DNA of 64,000 nucleotides. Source: PFJX01 sp040757575 (lineage in GTDB: Bacteria; Pseudomonadota; Gammaproteobacteria; Burkholderiales; Thiobacillaceae). A program made the position numbers and the translations under genes. This document shows, piece by piece, positions 12,827-20,711 of the stretch. The notes under the pieces were generated by a model. It was given only the letters and a program-made list of their open reading frames with translations, was not told the origin of the DNA and ran no database searches. The stretch is from NCBI GenBank assembly GCA_040757575.1, contig JBFLXA010000009.1, positions 59,574 through 123,573 on the forward strand. Direction: 5' to 3'. Position 1 is the stretch's first letter. The number at the start of each line of letters is the position of its first letter.

Positions 12827-13057
12827 ATGATGACCGTAACCAAAGACCCCATCACCCTCAATGACGTCACCGATCTGGCCCACGCCCCCTTCGTCATCGA
12901 AGGCCAGGGCAGCGGCGAGATGAAGATCTATTTCGAATCGGAGGCCAACAAGCAGGAATACCTGGCCACGGAGGTTCACGGCGGTGTCAACAGCAGCGGT
13001 CTCAAGGCCATCTTCGACGACATTGCTGACAGCCCCATCACCGGGAGTATCAACTGA
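12827..13057 (+). CDS. Small conserved-looking hypothetical protein
   Basis: 76 residues, acidic, no signal peptide or membrane segment, no Cys. I do not recognise a family. It has a clear ribosome site (AGAGG, 8 bases before the ATG at 12827; a second ATG follows at 12830) and its stop overlaps the start of the chelatase gene by one base, so it is translated as part of the light/lipid operon. Codon use resembles its neighbours. Confidence 0.72.
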   Translation: MMTVTKDPITLNDVTDLAHAPFVIEGQGSGEMKIYFESEANKQEYLATEVHGGVNSSGLKAIFDDIADSPITGSIN

Positions 13058-13434
13058 TGGCCGCCGGTGCCCGCCATCTGCTCATTGTCGCCCACGGCAG
13101 CCGCCGGGCCGCCTCCAACGACGAAGTGCGGGAACTGGCCGCCCGGGTTGCTGAATTGCGTTCCCCGGGCATAGATCACGTGGAAACCGCCTTTCTCGAA
13201 CTGGCGGAACCGGACATACCCACGGGCCTGGCCCGATGCCTGGCCCAGGGTGCCGGGGAGATCGTGGTGTTCCCCTATTTCCTGGCTGCTGGCACCCACG
13301 TGGCCCAGGACATCCCGGAGGCGGTGGCCGCATTCAGGGAACAGCATCCGGAGATCCAGGTGCGTCTGGCCCGTCATGTGGGCGCTGCCCGGGGTATGGC
13401 CCACACCGTGCTGGACGCGGCCAGCGACACCTGA
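13057..13434 (+). CDS. cbiX: Short CbiX-type sirohydrochlorin chelatase
   Basis: 125 residues, the length of the short, homodimeric CbiX form. LLIVAHGSRR holds metal-binding His13, and the second His, His81, lies in AAGTHVAQDIP. Family members insert Co2+ (or Fe2+ for sirohaem) into sirohydrochlorin in the early part of anaerobic cobalamin synthesis. Last gene of the operon, overlapping the preceding small gene by one base. A cobalt chelatase co-transcribed with genes controlled by a B12-dependent photoreceptor suggests supply of the receptor's own cofactor; a ferrochelatase role cannot be excluded from sequence. Confidence 0.83.
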   Translation: MAAGARHLLIVAHGSRRAASNDEVRELAARVAELRSPGIDHVETAFLELAEPDIPTGLARCLAQGAGEIVVFPYFLAAGTHVAQDIPEAVAAFREQHPEIQVRLARHVGAARGMAHTVLDAASDT

Positions 13435-13446
13435 GCCCGTCGGGAT

Positions 13447-13866
13447 TCAGGCCTCGGCCGTTTCCATCATGCGCATGAACCGGCCCAGTACCTGGCTGGC
13501 ACTCCAGGCGCTTTGGGTCAGCAGTTCTTCCAGGGGCTGATCCGGGTCGTTGCGGGCAGGTTGGGTGCGGGCGCAGGGACCGAATCCCATGCTCCAGTCA
13601 GCGAAATTGCGCTGTTGCAGGGTTTCCCTGTAGAGCACCCGCATGTCCCGGTGACGGGGATCCTTCTGCAGTTTTTCCAGCAGCGCCTCCAGGGCGGGGG
13701 CGGGACCTTCCAGCACCTGGAAGAAATAGCCTGCGTGGCATTGCAGGTGGCCGGTGATGCCTTTCGGTCCGTTGTTCCTGCGAGAGGCGCTGAGTATGTC
13801 TTCCACATCAGCGGCGCTCAGGTTATGGGCGGCCCGGCTGATATAGGCCAGATGTTGCTTTGCCAA
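13447..13866 (-). CDS. BLUF-domain blue-light sensor protein
   Basis: 139 residues, a short BLUF protein (FAD-binding blue-light sensor) with a C-terminal helical extension and no separate output domain. I place the start at the TTG at 13866: a GAGGAG ribosome site lies 6 bases upstream, and this start puts all flavin-site residues at the standard positions Tyr8, Asn31, Asn32, Gln50, Trp91 and Met93, exactly as in PixD-type proteins. A longer frame to 13944 adds an unrelated N terminus. It converges on the end of the light/lipid operon, 12 bases away. Short BLUF proteins act by light-dependent protein-protein contacts; the partner here is unknown. Confidence 0.92.
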   Translation of the reverse strand: MAKQHLAYISRAAHNLSAADVEDILSASRRNNGPKGITGHLQCHAGYFFQVLEGPAPALEALLEKLQKDPRHRDMRVLYRETLQQRNFADWSMGFGPCARTQPARNDPDQPLEELLTQSAWSASQVLGRFMRMMETAEA

Positions 13867-13955
13867 AGGTATCTCCTCGTAATTAATGTGGTTTTGGCCA
13901 GGCGCGAGAGGGTAACCCAGGAAATGTGACAGTTTTGTGCACAAGCAAAAAAATA

Positions 13956-14138
13956 TTAACGGACCGATTCCAGGCGCCGCCTGGCCTGGGCAAGCAGGTC
14001 GTCCACCAAATCCTGGCCCGGGCCGGAGAAGGCGTCGTATCGGTCTTCCAGTTGTTCGATCAGGTCTTCGATTTCAGCACTATTCCGGGCCTTGTTCAGG
14101 GCCTCCATCCATTCGTGCACCCACCAGTCCTGAGACAT
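13956..14138 (-). CDS. Small hypothetical protein downstream of Old Yellow Enzyme
   Basis: 60 residues, beginning MSQDWWVHEWMEAL and rich in acidic and helical residues (IEDLIEQLEDRYDAF), probably two helices. It starts 8 bases after the stop of the Old Yellow Enzyme gene on the same strand, so it is likely its operon partner. No family recognised; the Shine-Dalgarno site is weak, which keeps confidence moderate. Confidence 0.55.
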   Translation of the reverse strand: MSQDWWVHEWMEALNKARNSAEIEDLIEQLEDRYDAFSGPGQDLVDDLLAQARRRLESVR

Positions 14139-14145
14139 GGCCGAC

Positions 14146-15240
14146 TCAGTCCAGGGTAGGGTAGTCGTTGTAGCCCTTGGGGCCGGGCGTGTAGAAGGTA
14201 GCCGGGTCCGGGGCATTGAGGGGGGCGTCCAGTGCGATCCGCCGGGGCAGGTCCGGGTTGGCCAGGAAAGGGGTGCCGAAGGCCACGGCGTCCAGGCGGC
14301 CGTCGGCGATGGCCTGGGCGGCTTCCGCAGCCGTATAGCCCATGTTGGCGATGAGGGTGCCCCGGTAGTGTTTGCGGGCCGGGGTGAGTACGTCCCCTTG
14401 CTGGCGGCCGGTGAAATCTGCGCGCATGAGGTGCAGATAGGCCAGGTCCAGGCTGTCCAGCATGCCGGCAAGGCCGGTGATCCAGCCGATGGGGTCGCTG
14501 TCTTCCATGTCGTTGTAGCTGTTCAGGGGGGAAAGCCGCACCCCCACCCGGTTGGAACCCCAAACCTGACAGGTGGCTTCCAGCACTTCCATCAGCAGGC
14601 GGGCCCGGTTTTCCAGGCTGCCACCATAGGGGCCGGTACGGCGGTTGCTGCCGTCCCGCAGGAATTCGTCCAGCAGGTAGCCGTTGGCGCCATGGATTTC
14701 CACGCCGTCGAAACCGGCGGCCAGGGCGTTGCTGGCAGCGCTGGTAAAGCCGGCGACGATAGCGGGCAATTCGCCGTCCTCCAGGGCCCGGGGGGTGACG
14801 TGGGCGGCCTTGCCGCCATCCGGTGTGTAGATCTCATAGCCCTGGATGGCCAGGGCGCTGGGGGCCACGGGCTGGGCACCGCCGTTCATGAGGGGATGGC
14901 AGGCCCGACCGCCATGCCAGATCTGCAAAAAAATGCGTCCTCCGGCGGCATGGACCTGGTCTGTCACCCGGCGCCAGCCGGCGACCTGTTCCAGGCTATG
15001 GATGCCTGGTTCGCTCCAGAAAGCGGAATTGCCCGCCATGGCCATGGTGGCTTCGGCGATGACCAGGCCGGCGCTGGCCCGCTGGCTGTAGTGCTCGGCC
15101 ATCAGGGGGCCGGGTACATGGCCGGGCTCGGCCCGGCAACGAGTGAGGGGGGCCATGAGGATGCGGTTGGGCAGTTCCAGGGGCCCCAGTTGTAGGGGTT
15201 GGAAAAGTGGGGCATGGGCGCTGGCAGGGGGCTGGGTCAT
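14146..15240 (-). CDS. Old Yellow Enzyme family FMN ene-reductase
   Basis: 364-residue TIM-barrel flavoprotein of the NemA/OYE class. The substrate-anchoring His/Asn pair is in EIHGANGYLLDEF (about His182 and Asn185), followed by SNRRTGPYGGSLENRARL, the conserved FMN-phosphate region. It reduces activated C=C bonds or nitro groups with NAD(P)H. It is followed by a 60-residue small gene and preceded by a sulfide dehydrogenase flavoprotein on the same strand with a gap of 43 bases. Whether the closeness to the light island reflects common control is not visible from the sequence. Confidence 0.93.
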   Translation of the reverse strand: MTQPPASAHAPLFQPLQLGPLELPNRILMAPLTRCRAEPGHVPGPLMAEHYSQRASAGLVIAEATMAMAGNSAFWSEPGIHSLEQVAGWRRVTDQVHAAGGRIFLQIWHGGRACHPLMNGGAQPVAPSALAIQGYEIYTPDGGKAAHVTPRALEDGELPAIVAGFTSAASNALAAGFDGVEIHGANGYLLDEFLRDGSNRRTGPYGGSLENRARLLMEVLEATCQVWGSNRVGVRLSPLNSYNDMEDSDPIGWITGLAGMLDSLDLAYLHLMRADFTGRQQGDVLTPARKHYRGTLIANMGYTAAEAAQAIADGRLDAVAFGTPFLANPDLPRRIALDAPLNAPDPATFYTPGPKGYNDYPTLD

Positions 15241-15283
15241 GGGGATTCCGGAATCGGGTGAAGGGGCACGGATAACTCCTGCC

Positions 15284-16597
15284 TCAGAACCGGTTGGTGA
15301 ACCGATAGTTCCTAGGCAGCCCCAGGGTATCGGACCAGATGTTGCGGGCCCAGCCCCGCAGTTCCTTCAGTTCCTGGGCGCTTTCCTGGTCCGACACTCC
15401 GCTGCCCGGTTGCACTTCCATGGTCTTGGTGGCGGGGGCGTAGCGGAACACGGTGGCTACGTGGAAGGCGGCCTGGTCGCTGCCCAGGGAATAGCAGGTG
15501 CTGGTGACCACTGGCGCCGGGTCAGGCTGGCGGCCGGCGAAGATTTCCGACAGGGCCCAGGCGCAGAGCTTGCCGCTGTTGTTGGCCAGGGCCGCAGCCT
15601 TGGAGAGGTTGGAGAGGATGGCGTCCCCCAGGATGTGCACGTTGGGGACTTCCAATGACTCCATGGTCAGGTTGTCGATGGGACACCAGGTGCCGTCATC
15701 CCCGGTGCGGGCGCCGATGGCGGCGGTGATGGCGCCGGCCCGCATGGGGGGGATGAGATTGATGACATCCCCCTTCACTTCGTCGAACTCGCTGCTGACC
15801 TGCATGGCTGCCAGATCCAGCGCCTCCACCCGGTTGTTGGGCCGGTAATCGATGAGGCTCCCGTCGGTGCCGTAGCCGTAGTACTTCTGCCAGGCAGTGG
15901 TGAACAGGGCCTTCTTGGACACCATGCCGTCGTTGGCATCCAGGATGATGACCTTGCTCTTCGGCTTGTGGCGTTTGAAATACTGGGCCACCAGGCTGGC
16001 CCGCTCGTAGGGGGCAGGCGGACAGCGGAACGGGGCCATGGGGATGCTCATCACGAACACGCCCCCGTCCGGCATGGCTTCCAGTTGTCGGCGCAGGGCG
16101 GTGGTCTGGTCGGCACCGGCCTTCCAGGCATGCTTGACCCGCTTTTGTGCCTCGGCGTCATAGCCTTCGATGCGGTCGAACTGCAACTCCACGCCGGGGG
16201 AGAGAATGAGCCGGTCGTAAGCCAGGGTGGCGCCCTTGGCCGTGGTGACCGTGCGTTGGGCCGGATCGATGGCTGTGACCGTGTCGTTGATGAAGCGGTC
16301 CACGGCCTTCCTGACGTAGTCATAGGGAAAGCTGATGTCCTCCAGCCGGTTCATGCCGCCGATGACGGTGTTGGACATGGGGCAGGAGACGAAGCGGGCC
16401 TGGGGTTCGATGACGGTGACCTCCGCCTGGGGGGCCCAGCGTTTCAGGTACAGGGCCGTGGCGGAGCCGCCGTAGCCCGCACCGACGATGACAACTTTGG
16501 GACGGGCCCGGCGGGTCGCAGCGGCAAAGGCCCCGGCGGGCAGACTGGCGGCCAGGCCGGCGCCGGCGGCCAGGAAGTGACGGCGGCTGAAGCTCAT
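15284..16597 (-). CDS. fccB: Flavocytochrome c sulfide dehydrogenase, flavoprotein subunit
   Basis: 437 residues with a Tat signal (RRHFLAAG at 5-12). The FAD motif VVIVGAGYGG (about 35-44) is followed by SCPMSNTVIGG, whose Cys72 matches the residue that binds FAD covalently in FccB, and two further Cys near 191 (APFRCPPAPYERA) and 304 (GTWCPIDN) correspond to the redox-active disulfide. The enzyme oxidises periplasmic sulfide to sulfur and passes electrons to a c-type cytochrome (FccA or SoxE). No such cytochrome gene lies next to it. A SoxF-type role is an alternative. A cupin gene lies upstream on the same strand. Confidence 0.9.
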   Translation of the reverse strand: MSFSRRHFLAAGAGLAASLPAGAFAAATRRARPKVVIVGAGYGGSATALYLKRWAPQAEVTVIEPQARFVSCPMSNTVIGGMNRLEDISFPYDYVRKAVDRFINDTVTAIDPAQRTVTTAKGATLAYDRLILSPGVELQFDRIEGYDAEAQKRVKHAWKAGADQTTALRRQLEAMPDGGVFVMSIPMAPFRCPPAPYERASLVAQYFKRHKPKSKVIILDANDGMVSKKALFTTAWQKYYGYGTDGSLIDYRPNNRVEALDLAAMQVSSEFDEVKGDVINLIPPMRAGAITAAIGARTGDDGTWCPIDNLTMESLEVPNVHILGDAILSNLSKAAALANNSGKLCAWALSEIFAGRQPDPAPVVTSTCYSLGSDQAAFHVATVFRYAPATKTMEVQPGSGVSDQESAQELKELRGWARNIWSDTLGLPRNYRFTNRF

Positions 16598-16634
16598 ATT
16601 GGCATCTCCTCTGGGGCCCGGCAGGGCAAGCTTT

Positions 16635-16940
16635 TTAGATGATGCAGCATGCCGGAGTCAGGGCTTCGGTGCGATAGTGCCTACGCACCAGTTCATGGAC
16701 CTGCCAGCGGCAGCGGCCGGCGGGAATCAGCACCAGGTCCCCGGCTTCCACGTCCACGGCTTCCCCTCCTTCCGGTGTCAGGGTGGCGCGGCCCGCAAGA
16801 AAATAGCTTTTCTCCCCGGCGTCGTAGTCCAGTACCCGCTCGCCCTCGCCATCCTTCCAGGTGGGCCAGCCGTGTATGCCCAGTTCGGTCTGGCGGGCGG
16901 CCGGGATTGCGCGTTCGATGTGGATGCTGGGGGCAGTCAT
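16635..16940 (-). CDS. Small cupin (DUF861-like) protein
   Basis: 101 residues forming one cupin barrel: GIHGWPTWKDG, then GEKSYFLAGRATLTPEG and GDLVLIPAG follow the EutQ/cupin_3 pattern. No metal-binding His pair is obvious, and the chain ends in Cys-Cys, which is unusual. Start ATG at 16940 fits the fold; the reading frame stays open upstream without support. It lies 37 bases ahead of the sulfide dehydrogenase gene on the same strand, so co-transcription is likely. Function unknown. Confidence 0.75.
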   Translation of the reverse strand: MTAPSIHIERAIPAARQTELGIHGWPTWKDGEGERVLDYDAGEKSYFLAGRATLTPEGGEAVDVEAGDLVLIPAGRCRWQVHELVRRHYRTEALTPACCII

Positions 16941-17120
16941 GGCATGTACCGGTAGGGCGAGGATGCCATGGTAGCTGCCCCTTGGGACGGGCGTAACGGG
17001 GGCTGGTGTCGTCAGCCCGGACAGGGCCGGGCTGTACCGGGCTAGAATGGGACTGTCTGGCCACAAGGGGCCGGCGCAGTCGGGCCAGGATGCCCGATGC
17101 AGCAGAAAAGGAGGTGGGTG

Positions 17121-19163
17121 GTGACGACTGAACAAGCAGCGCACGGCGAGATGCAACGGGCTACCCCGCGCGGGCACGCCGTGAAGTTCCGCTGGGCCTA
17201 TCTGGGCATCTGGACCCTGGCCCTGGGGATATCCCTGGCTTGGAATATACGACAGGAAGAACGCCAGTTGATGGACCTGGCCTTTGCCGAGGCCCGGGCC
17301 AATTACAACAAGGACATCACCTTCCGCCGCTGGGGCAACAGCCACGGTGGCGTTTACGTGCCCGTCACACCAACCCAGCAATCGGTCCCTTTCCTTAGTC
17401 ATGTAGACGGCCGGGATGTCACCACGACCACGGGACAAAACCTCACCCTGCTTAACCCGGCTTCCATGCTGCGCCAGATGATGGATCGCTACGCGGCGGA
17501 CTATGGCATCCGGGGGCGGATCACGGGCCTCAAGTACCTCAACCCGGATAACGCGCCCGACGCTTGGGAAAAGGTCCAACTGGAGTCATTCAGCCGTGGA
17601 GAGCGGTTGGAAGCCTGGACTGTGGCTGACATGGATGGCAAGCCCCACCTGCGCTACCTGCATGCCATGTTCATGGAGCCGGGCTGCGAGAAATGCCATG
17701 CCATCCTGGGCTTCAGGCAGGGGGATTTCCGTGGTGCCACCGGCGTAAACCTGCCCATGGCACCCTACCTGGAAAGACTGGACAGCGCACGCCGCCTGCT
17801 ATGGGCCAGCTACGGCAGTATCTGGTTGCTGGGGGTGCTGGGCATACTGGAAATCTCACGCCGGCAACTGGCTGGCGAGCGGGCCCGGGCCCAGGCGGAA
17901 GAAGCCCTGTTGCGCCAGCAGCAGGAACTGGAAGCCCAGGTGGCAGCCCGCACCCGGGATCTGGAAGAGGCTCGTGCCAGGTCTGAAGCCGCCAGCCAGG
18001 CCAAGAGTGCCTTCCTGGCCAACATGAGCCACGAAATACGCACTCCCATGAACGCCATCCTGGGCTATGCGGACCTGTTGAAGCGTCAGGGTGCCAGCCG
18101 GGAGCAGGCCGATAAGCTGGAGCGCATCAGCTTTGCCGGCAAGCACCTGCTGCGCATCATCAACGATGTGCTGGACCTGTCCAAGATCGAGGCGGGCAGC
18201 ATGCGTCTGGAGATCGAGAAGTTCGACCTCCATGCCCTGGTGGACAACATCCAGTCCATTCTCCTGGCCCAGATCAACGAAAAGGGCCTGGCCTTTTCCG
18301 TGGATCTGGACCACTTGCCTGATGTGCTGGTGGGGGACCGCATGCGACTTTCCCAGATGATGCTCAACTACCTGGGCAACGCCATCAAATTCACCCCTCA
18401 GGGGCAGATCAGTCTGCGGGCCCGGGTTCTGGAAGAAGATGGCGACCGGCTGCTGGTGCGCTTTGAGGTGAAGGATTCCGGGATCGGCATTCCCAAGGAA
18501 AAGTGTGAACGCCTGTTCAATGCCTTCGAACAGGCGGACAACTCCACTACCCGCCAGTATGGCGGCACGGGCCTGGGGCTGGCCATCAATCGCCGGCTGG
18601 CGGAGATGATGGGTGGCGAAGTGGGGGTGAAGAGCGAGCCCGGCCTGGGCAGCACCTTCTGGTTCACGGCCCAGTTGCGCTCTGCGCTACCGGCCGTGGC
18701 GGCTTTCCGAACCGCACCTGCCATGGAAGCCTCCCTGGCGGAATCCACCCTGCGCCAGGAGCAGGGTGGGCGGCGCCTGCTGGTGGTGGACGATGAGCCG
18801 GTGAACCGCATCCTGGTGGAGGAAATGCTGGAGAGCATCGCCCCCTTCAGTATCGATCTGGCGGAAAACGGCCGCCAGGCTGTGGAGTTCGCCCAGGAAC
18901 AGGCCTACGACCTCATCCTCATGGACATGCAGATGCCGGAGATGGATGGCCTGGATGCCACCCGCAAGATCCGCACCCTGCCCCTGAACGCCCGCACCCC
19001 CATCCTGGCCATGACCGCCAATGTGTTCGAGGAAGACCGCAAGCGCTGTCTGGCCGCCGGCATGGACGGCTACATGGGCAAGCCCTTCCCAAGGGAAGAA
19101 CTGGTGGCCAATCTGCTCAACTATCTGCCCAGGACCCAGGGCGCTGGGCCGGAAGCGGGCTAA
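17121..19163 (+). CDS. Membrane hybrid histidine kinase with periplasmic c-type haem domain (DUF3365)
   Basis: 680 residues from a GTG at 17121, chosen because AGGAGG (17109-17114) lies six bases ahead. A transmembrane helix (about 24-42), a periplasmic DUF3365/Tll0287-like domain with a haem-attachment motif CEKCH (189-193), a second membrane helix (about 228-250), a coiled coil, HisKA with HEIRTP (about 304), HATPase with GTGLGLA (about 482) and a receiver (about 553-675, LMDMQMP). Haem DUF3365 sensors are thought to read redox state or diatomic gases; the ligand is unknown. Its stop overlaps the convergent chemoreceptor by 3 bases. Confidence 0.9.
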   Translation: MTTEQAAHGEMQRATPRGHAVKFRWAYLGIWTLALGISLAWNIRQEERQLMDLAFAEARANYNKDITFRRWGNSHGGVYVPVTPTQQSVPFLSHVDGRDVTTTTGQNLTLLNPASMLRQMMDRYAADYGIRGRITGLKYLNPDNAPDAWEKVQLESFSRGERLEAWTVADMDGKPHLRYLHAMFMEPGCEKCHAILGFRQGDFRGATGVNLPMAPYLERLDSARRLLWASYGSIWLLGVLGILEISRRQLAGERARAQAEEALLRQQQELEAQVAARTRDLEEARARSEAASQAKSAFLANMSHEIRTPMNAILGYADLLKRQGASREQADKLERISFAGKHLLRIINDVLDLSKIEAGSMRLEIEKFDLHALVDNIQSILLAQINEKGLAFSVDLDHLPDVLVGDRMRLSQMMLNYLGNAIKFTPQGQISLRARVLEEDGDRLLVRFEVKDSGIGIPKEKCERLFNAFEQADNSTTRQYGGTGLGLAINRRLAEMMGGEVGVKSEPGLGSTFWFTAQLRSALPAVAAFRTAPAMEASLAESTLRQEQGGRRLLVVDDEPVNRILVEEMLESIAPFSIDLAENGRQAVEFAQEQAYDLILMDMQMPEMDGLDATRKIRTLPLNARTPILAMTANVFEEDRKRCLAAGMDGYMGKPFPREELVANLLNYLPRTQGAGPEAG

Positions 19164-20488
19164 TCCCCCTGGGAGACGGTCTCCGAAAGTTCGTGGATGA
19201 CCTGGACCACCTGGGTGGCGCCATCCCGCATGCGCTGGATGGCGTCGCCGGCCTGGTTGATCATCGTCACCCCCTGGGAGACCTCCTGCAGGCCGTTGTT
19301 CATGCTGGCGGTCACGGTGGCGCTACCAGCGTGGATGCCATCGATCATGTGGCCGATTTCCTCCGTGGCCTTGCTGGTGCGTTCTGCCAGTTTGCGCACT
19401 TCATCCGCCACCACGGCAAAGCCCCGCCCGCTTTCCCCGGCCCGGGCCGCCTCGATGGCGGCATTCAGGGCCAGCAGATTGGTCTGGTCGGCAATTTCCC
19501 GGATAGTGTTGACGATGGTGCTGATCTGATCGGTCTGTTCTCCCAGGGATTGCACCAGGCCGGCGGATTTTTCCACCACCTCGGCAATGGACTGCATCTT
19601 GCTCACGGAGCCCAGGATGATCTCAGCCCCTTCCCGGGAGGTTTCCCGGGTTTCCAGGGCCACGTTGTAGGCGGTTTCCGCGCCCTGTTTTTCCGCTTGA
19701 TGCCGTTGCACCCGTTCGGTGATGTCCGAGGCAAACTTGACCACCTTGTAGGCCTTGCCGTTGGGGTCCAGGACGGGGTTGTAGGTAGCCTCCAGCCAGA
19801 CCTGGCCGCCACTGCTGTTACGCCGGCAGAACTGGCCGGAAAAGAACTCGCCCCGCCCCATGCGGGCCCAAAAGTTCTGGTATTCCTGGCTGCCGGCGTA
19901 TTCCGGGGAGCAGAACATGCGGTGGTGTTTGCCGACCACGTCCCGGGCGGAGTAGCCCATGGTGCCCAGAAAGTTGTCGTTGGCCCGCAGGATGATGCCG
20001 TCCAGGCTGAATTCAATCACGGCCATGGAGCGTTCCATGGCTTCCACCAGGGCGCGCATGCCGGAGGCCTCTTCCACCTGGCGGGTCACGTCAGTGGCGA
20101 ACTTGACCACCATTTCCACTTGGCCACTGGCACTGCGTATGGGGTTGTAGGTGGCTTCCAGCCAGATATCCTTGCCGTTCTTGTGCTTGCGCTTGATGGT
20201 GCCGCGAAAGAACTCCCCGGCCCGGAGTCGGGCCCAGAAATGGCTGTATTCAGAACTGCTGGCAAAGGCCTCGTCGCAGAACATGCGGTGGTGCTGGCCC
20301 CGCAATTCATCTGGTCGATAGCCCAGGGCTGCGCAGAAGTTATCGTTGGCCTCGATGACGTTACCCTCCACGGTCAGTTTGATGACGGCGGTGGACGCGT
20401 CCAGGGCCTTCAGGACGGCATTCCGGTCGGCAAGGGTGGATTCCAGTTCACTGATGCGGGCTTCCTGTGGCTTGCAGAAGAATGACAA
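19160..20488 (-). CDS. Soluble double-PAS methyl-accepting chemotaxis protein
   Basis: 442 residues without membrane segments: two tandem PAS domains (about 25-140 and 150-260), each with the CDEAFASS- or CSPEYAGS-type block also seen in BdlA/Aer-like sensors, then a short methyl-accepting signalling domain whose hairpin tip is ADQTNLLALNAAIEAARAGE. PAS cofactor (FAD or haem) is not evident. Start is a TTG at 20488 with GAGG six bases upstream. A sigma-28-type promoter lies at 20592-20618. Cytoplasmic receptors of this type sense redox or energy state; in biofilm-forming bacteria BdlA relatives control dispersal. Confidence 0.92.
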   Translation of the reverse strand: MSFFCKPQEARISELESTLADRNAVLKALDASTAVIKLTVEGNVIEANDNFCAALGYRPDELRGQHHRMFCDEAFASSSEYSHFWARLRAGEFFRGTIKRKHKNGKDIWLEATYNPIRSASGQVEMVVKFATDVTRQVEEASGMRALVEAMERSMAVIEFSLDGIILRANDNFLGTMGYSARDVVGKHHRMFCSPEYAGSQEYQNFWARMGRGEFFSGQFCRRNSSGGQVWLEATYNPVLDPNGKAYKVVKFASDITERVQRHQAEKQGAETAYNVALETRETSREGAEIILGSVSKMQSIAEVVEKSAGLVQSLGEQTDQISTIVNTIREIADQTNLLALNAAIEAARAGESGRGFAVVADEVRKLAERTSKATEEIGHMIDGIHAGSATVTASMNNGLQEVSQGVTMINQAGDAIQRMRDGATQVVQVIHELSETVSQGD

Positions 20489-20591
20489 TTTTTACCTCGT
20501 CTCTGGTTTGGTTGGATCGCCCACGCGGCCCTTATGGGCGTTGGCTGGGTACGCTGTTACTGGCCGGTCTATCAGCGGGACTTACCCCATC

Positions 20592-20618
20592 TTTTCGGCA
20601 TGTATCAGCAAAACTTGA
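20592..20618 (-). promoter_or_regulatory. Sigma-28 (FliA) type promoter for the double-PAS chemoreceptor
   Basis: Read on the minus strand: TCAAGTTT, an 11-base spacer, then GCCGAAAA, against the consensus TAAAGTTT-N11-GCCGATAA. It lies about 100 bases ahead of the TTG start at 20488, the right side and distance for a flagellar-class promoter of a chemoreceptor gene. Confidence 0.75.
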
Positions 20619-20682
20619 TCTTCCCCGGAGAAATATACTTTTGGGTTGATGCTGCCGCGACCGAGGGTCGCAGCTGCATTCA

Positions 20683-20704
20683 GGAGCCCGGTACATCGGG
20701 CTCC
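20683..20704 (-). terminator. Hairpin after ppdK
   Basis: GGAGCCCG-GTACAT-CGGGCTCC, an 8-base perfect stem just downstream of the ppdK stop on the minus strand. No T-run follows, so it may be a weak terminator or an mRNA-stabilising stem. Confidence 0.5.
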
Positions 20705-20711
20705 GCAGCCA

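Noticed and set aside
11410..12897. 495-residue open frame on the minus strand
   Set aside because: Opposite strand of the second CFA synthase; no motif, no ribosome site.
13867..13944. Longer BLUF start at 13944
   Set aside because: It would shift all canonical flavin-site positions by 26 and lacks a ribosome site as good as that of the TTG.
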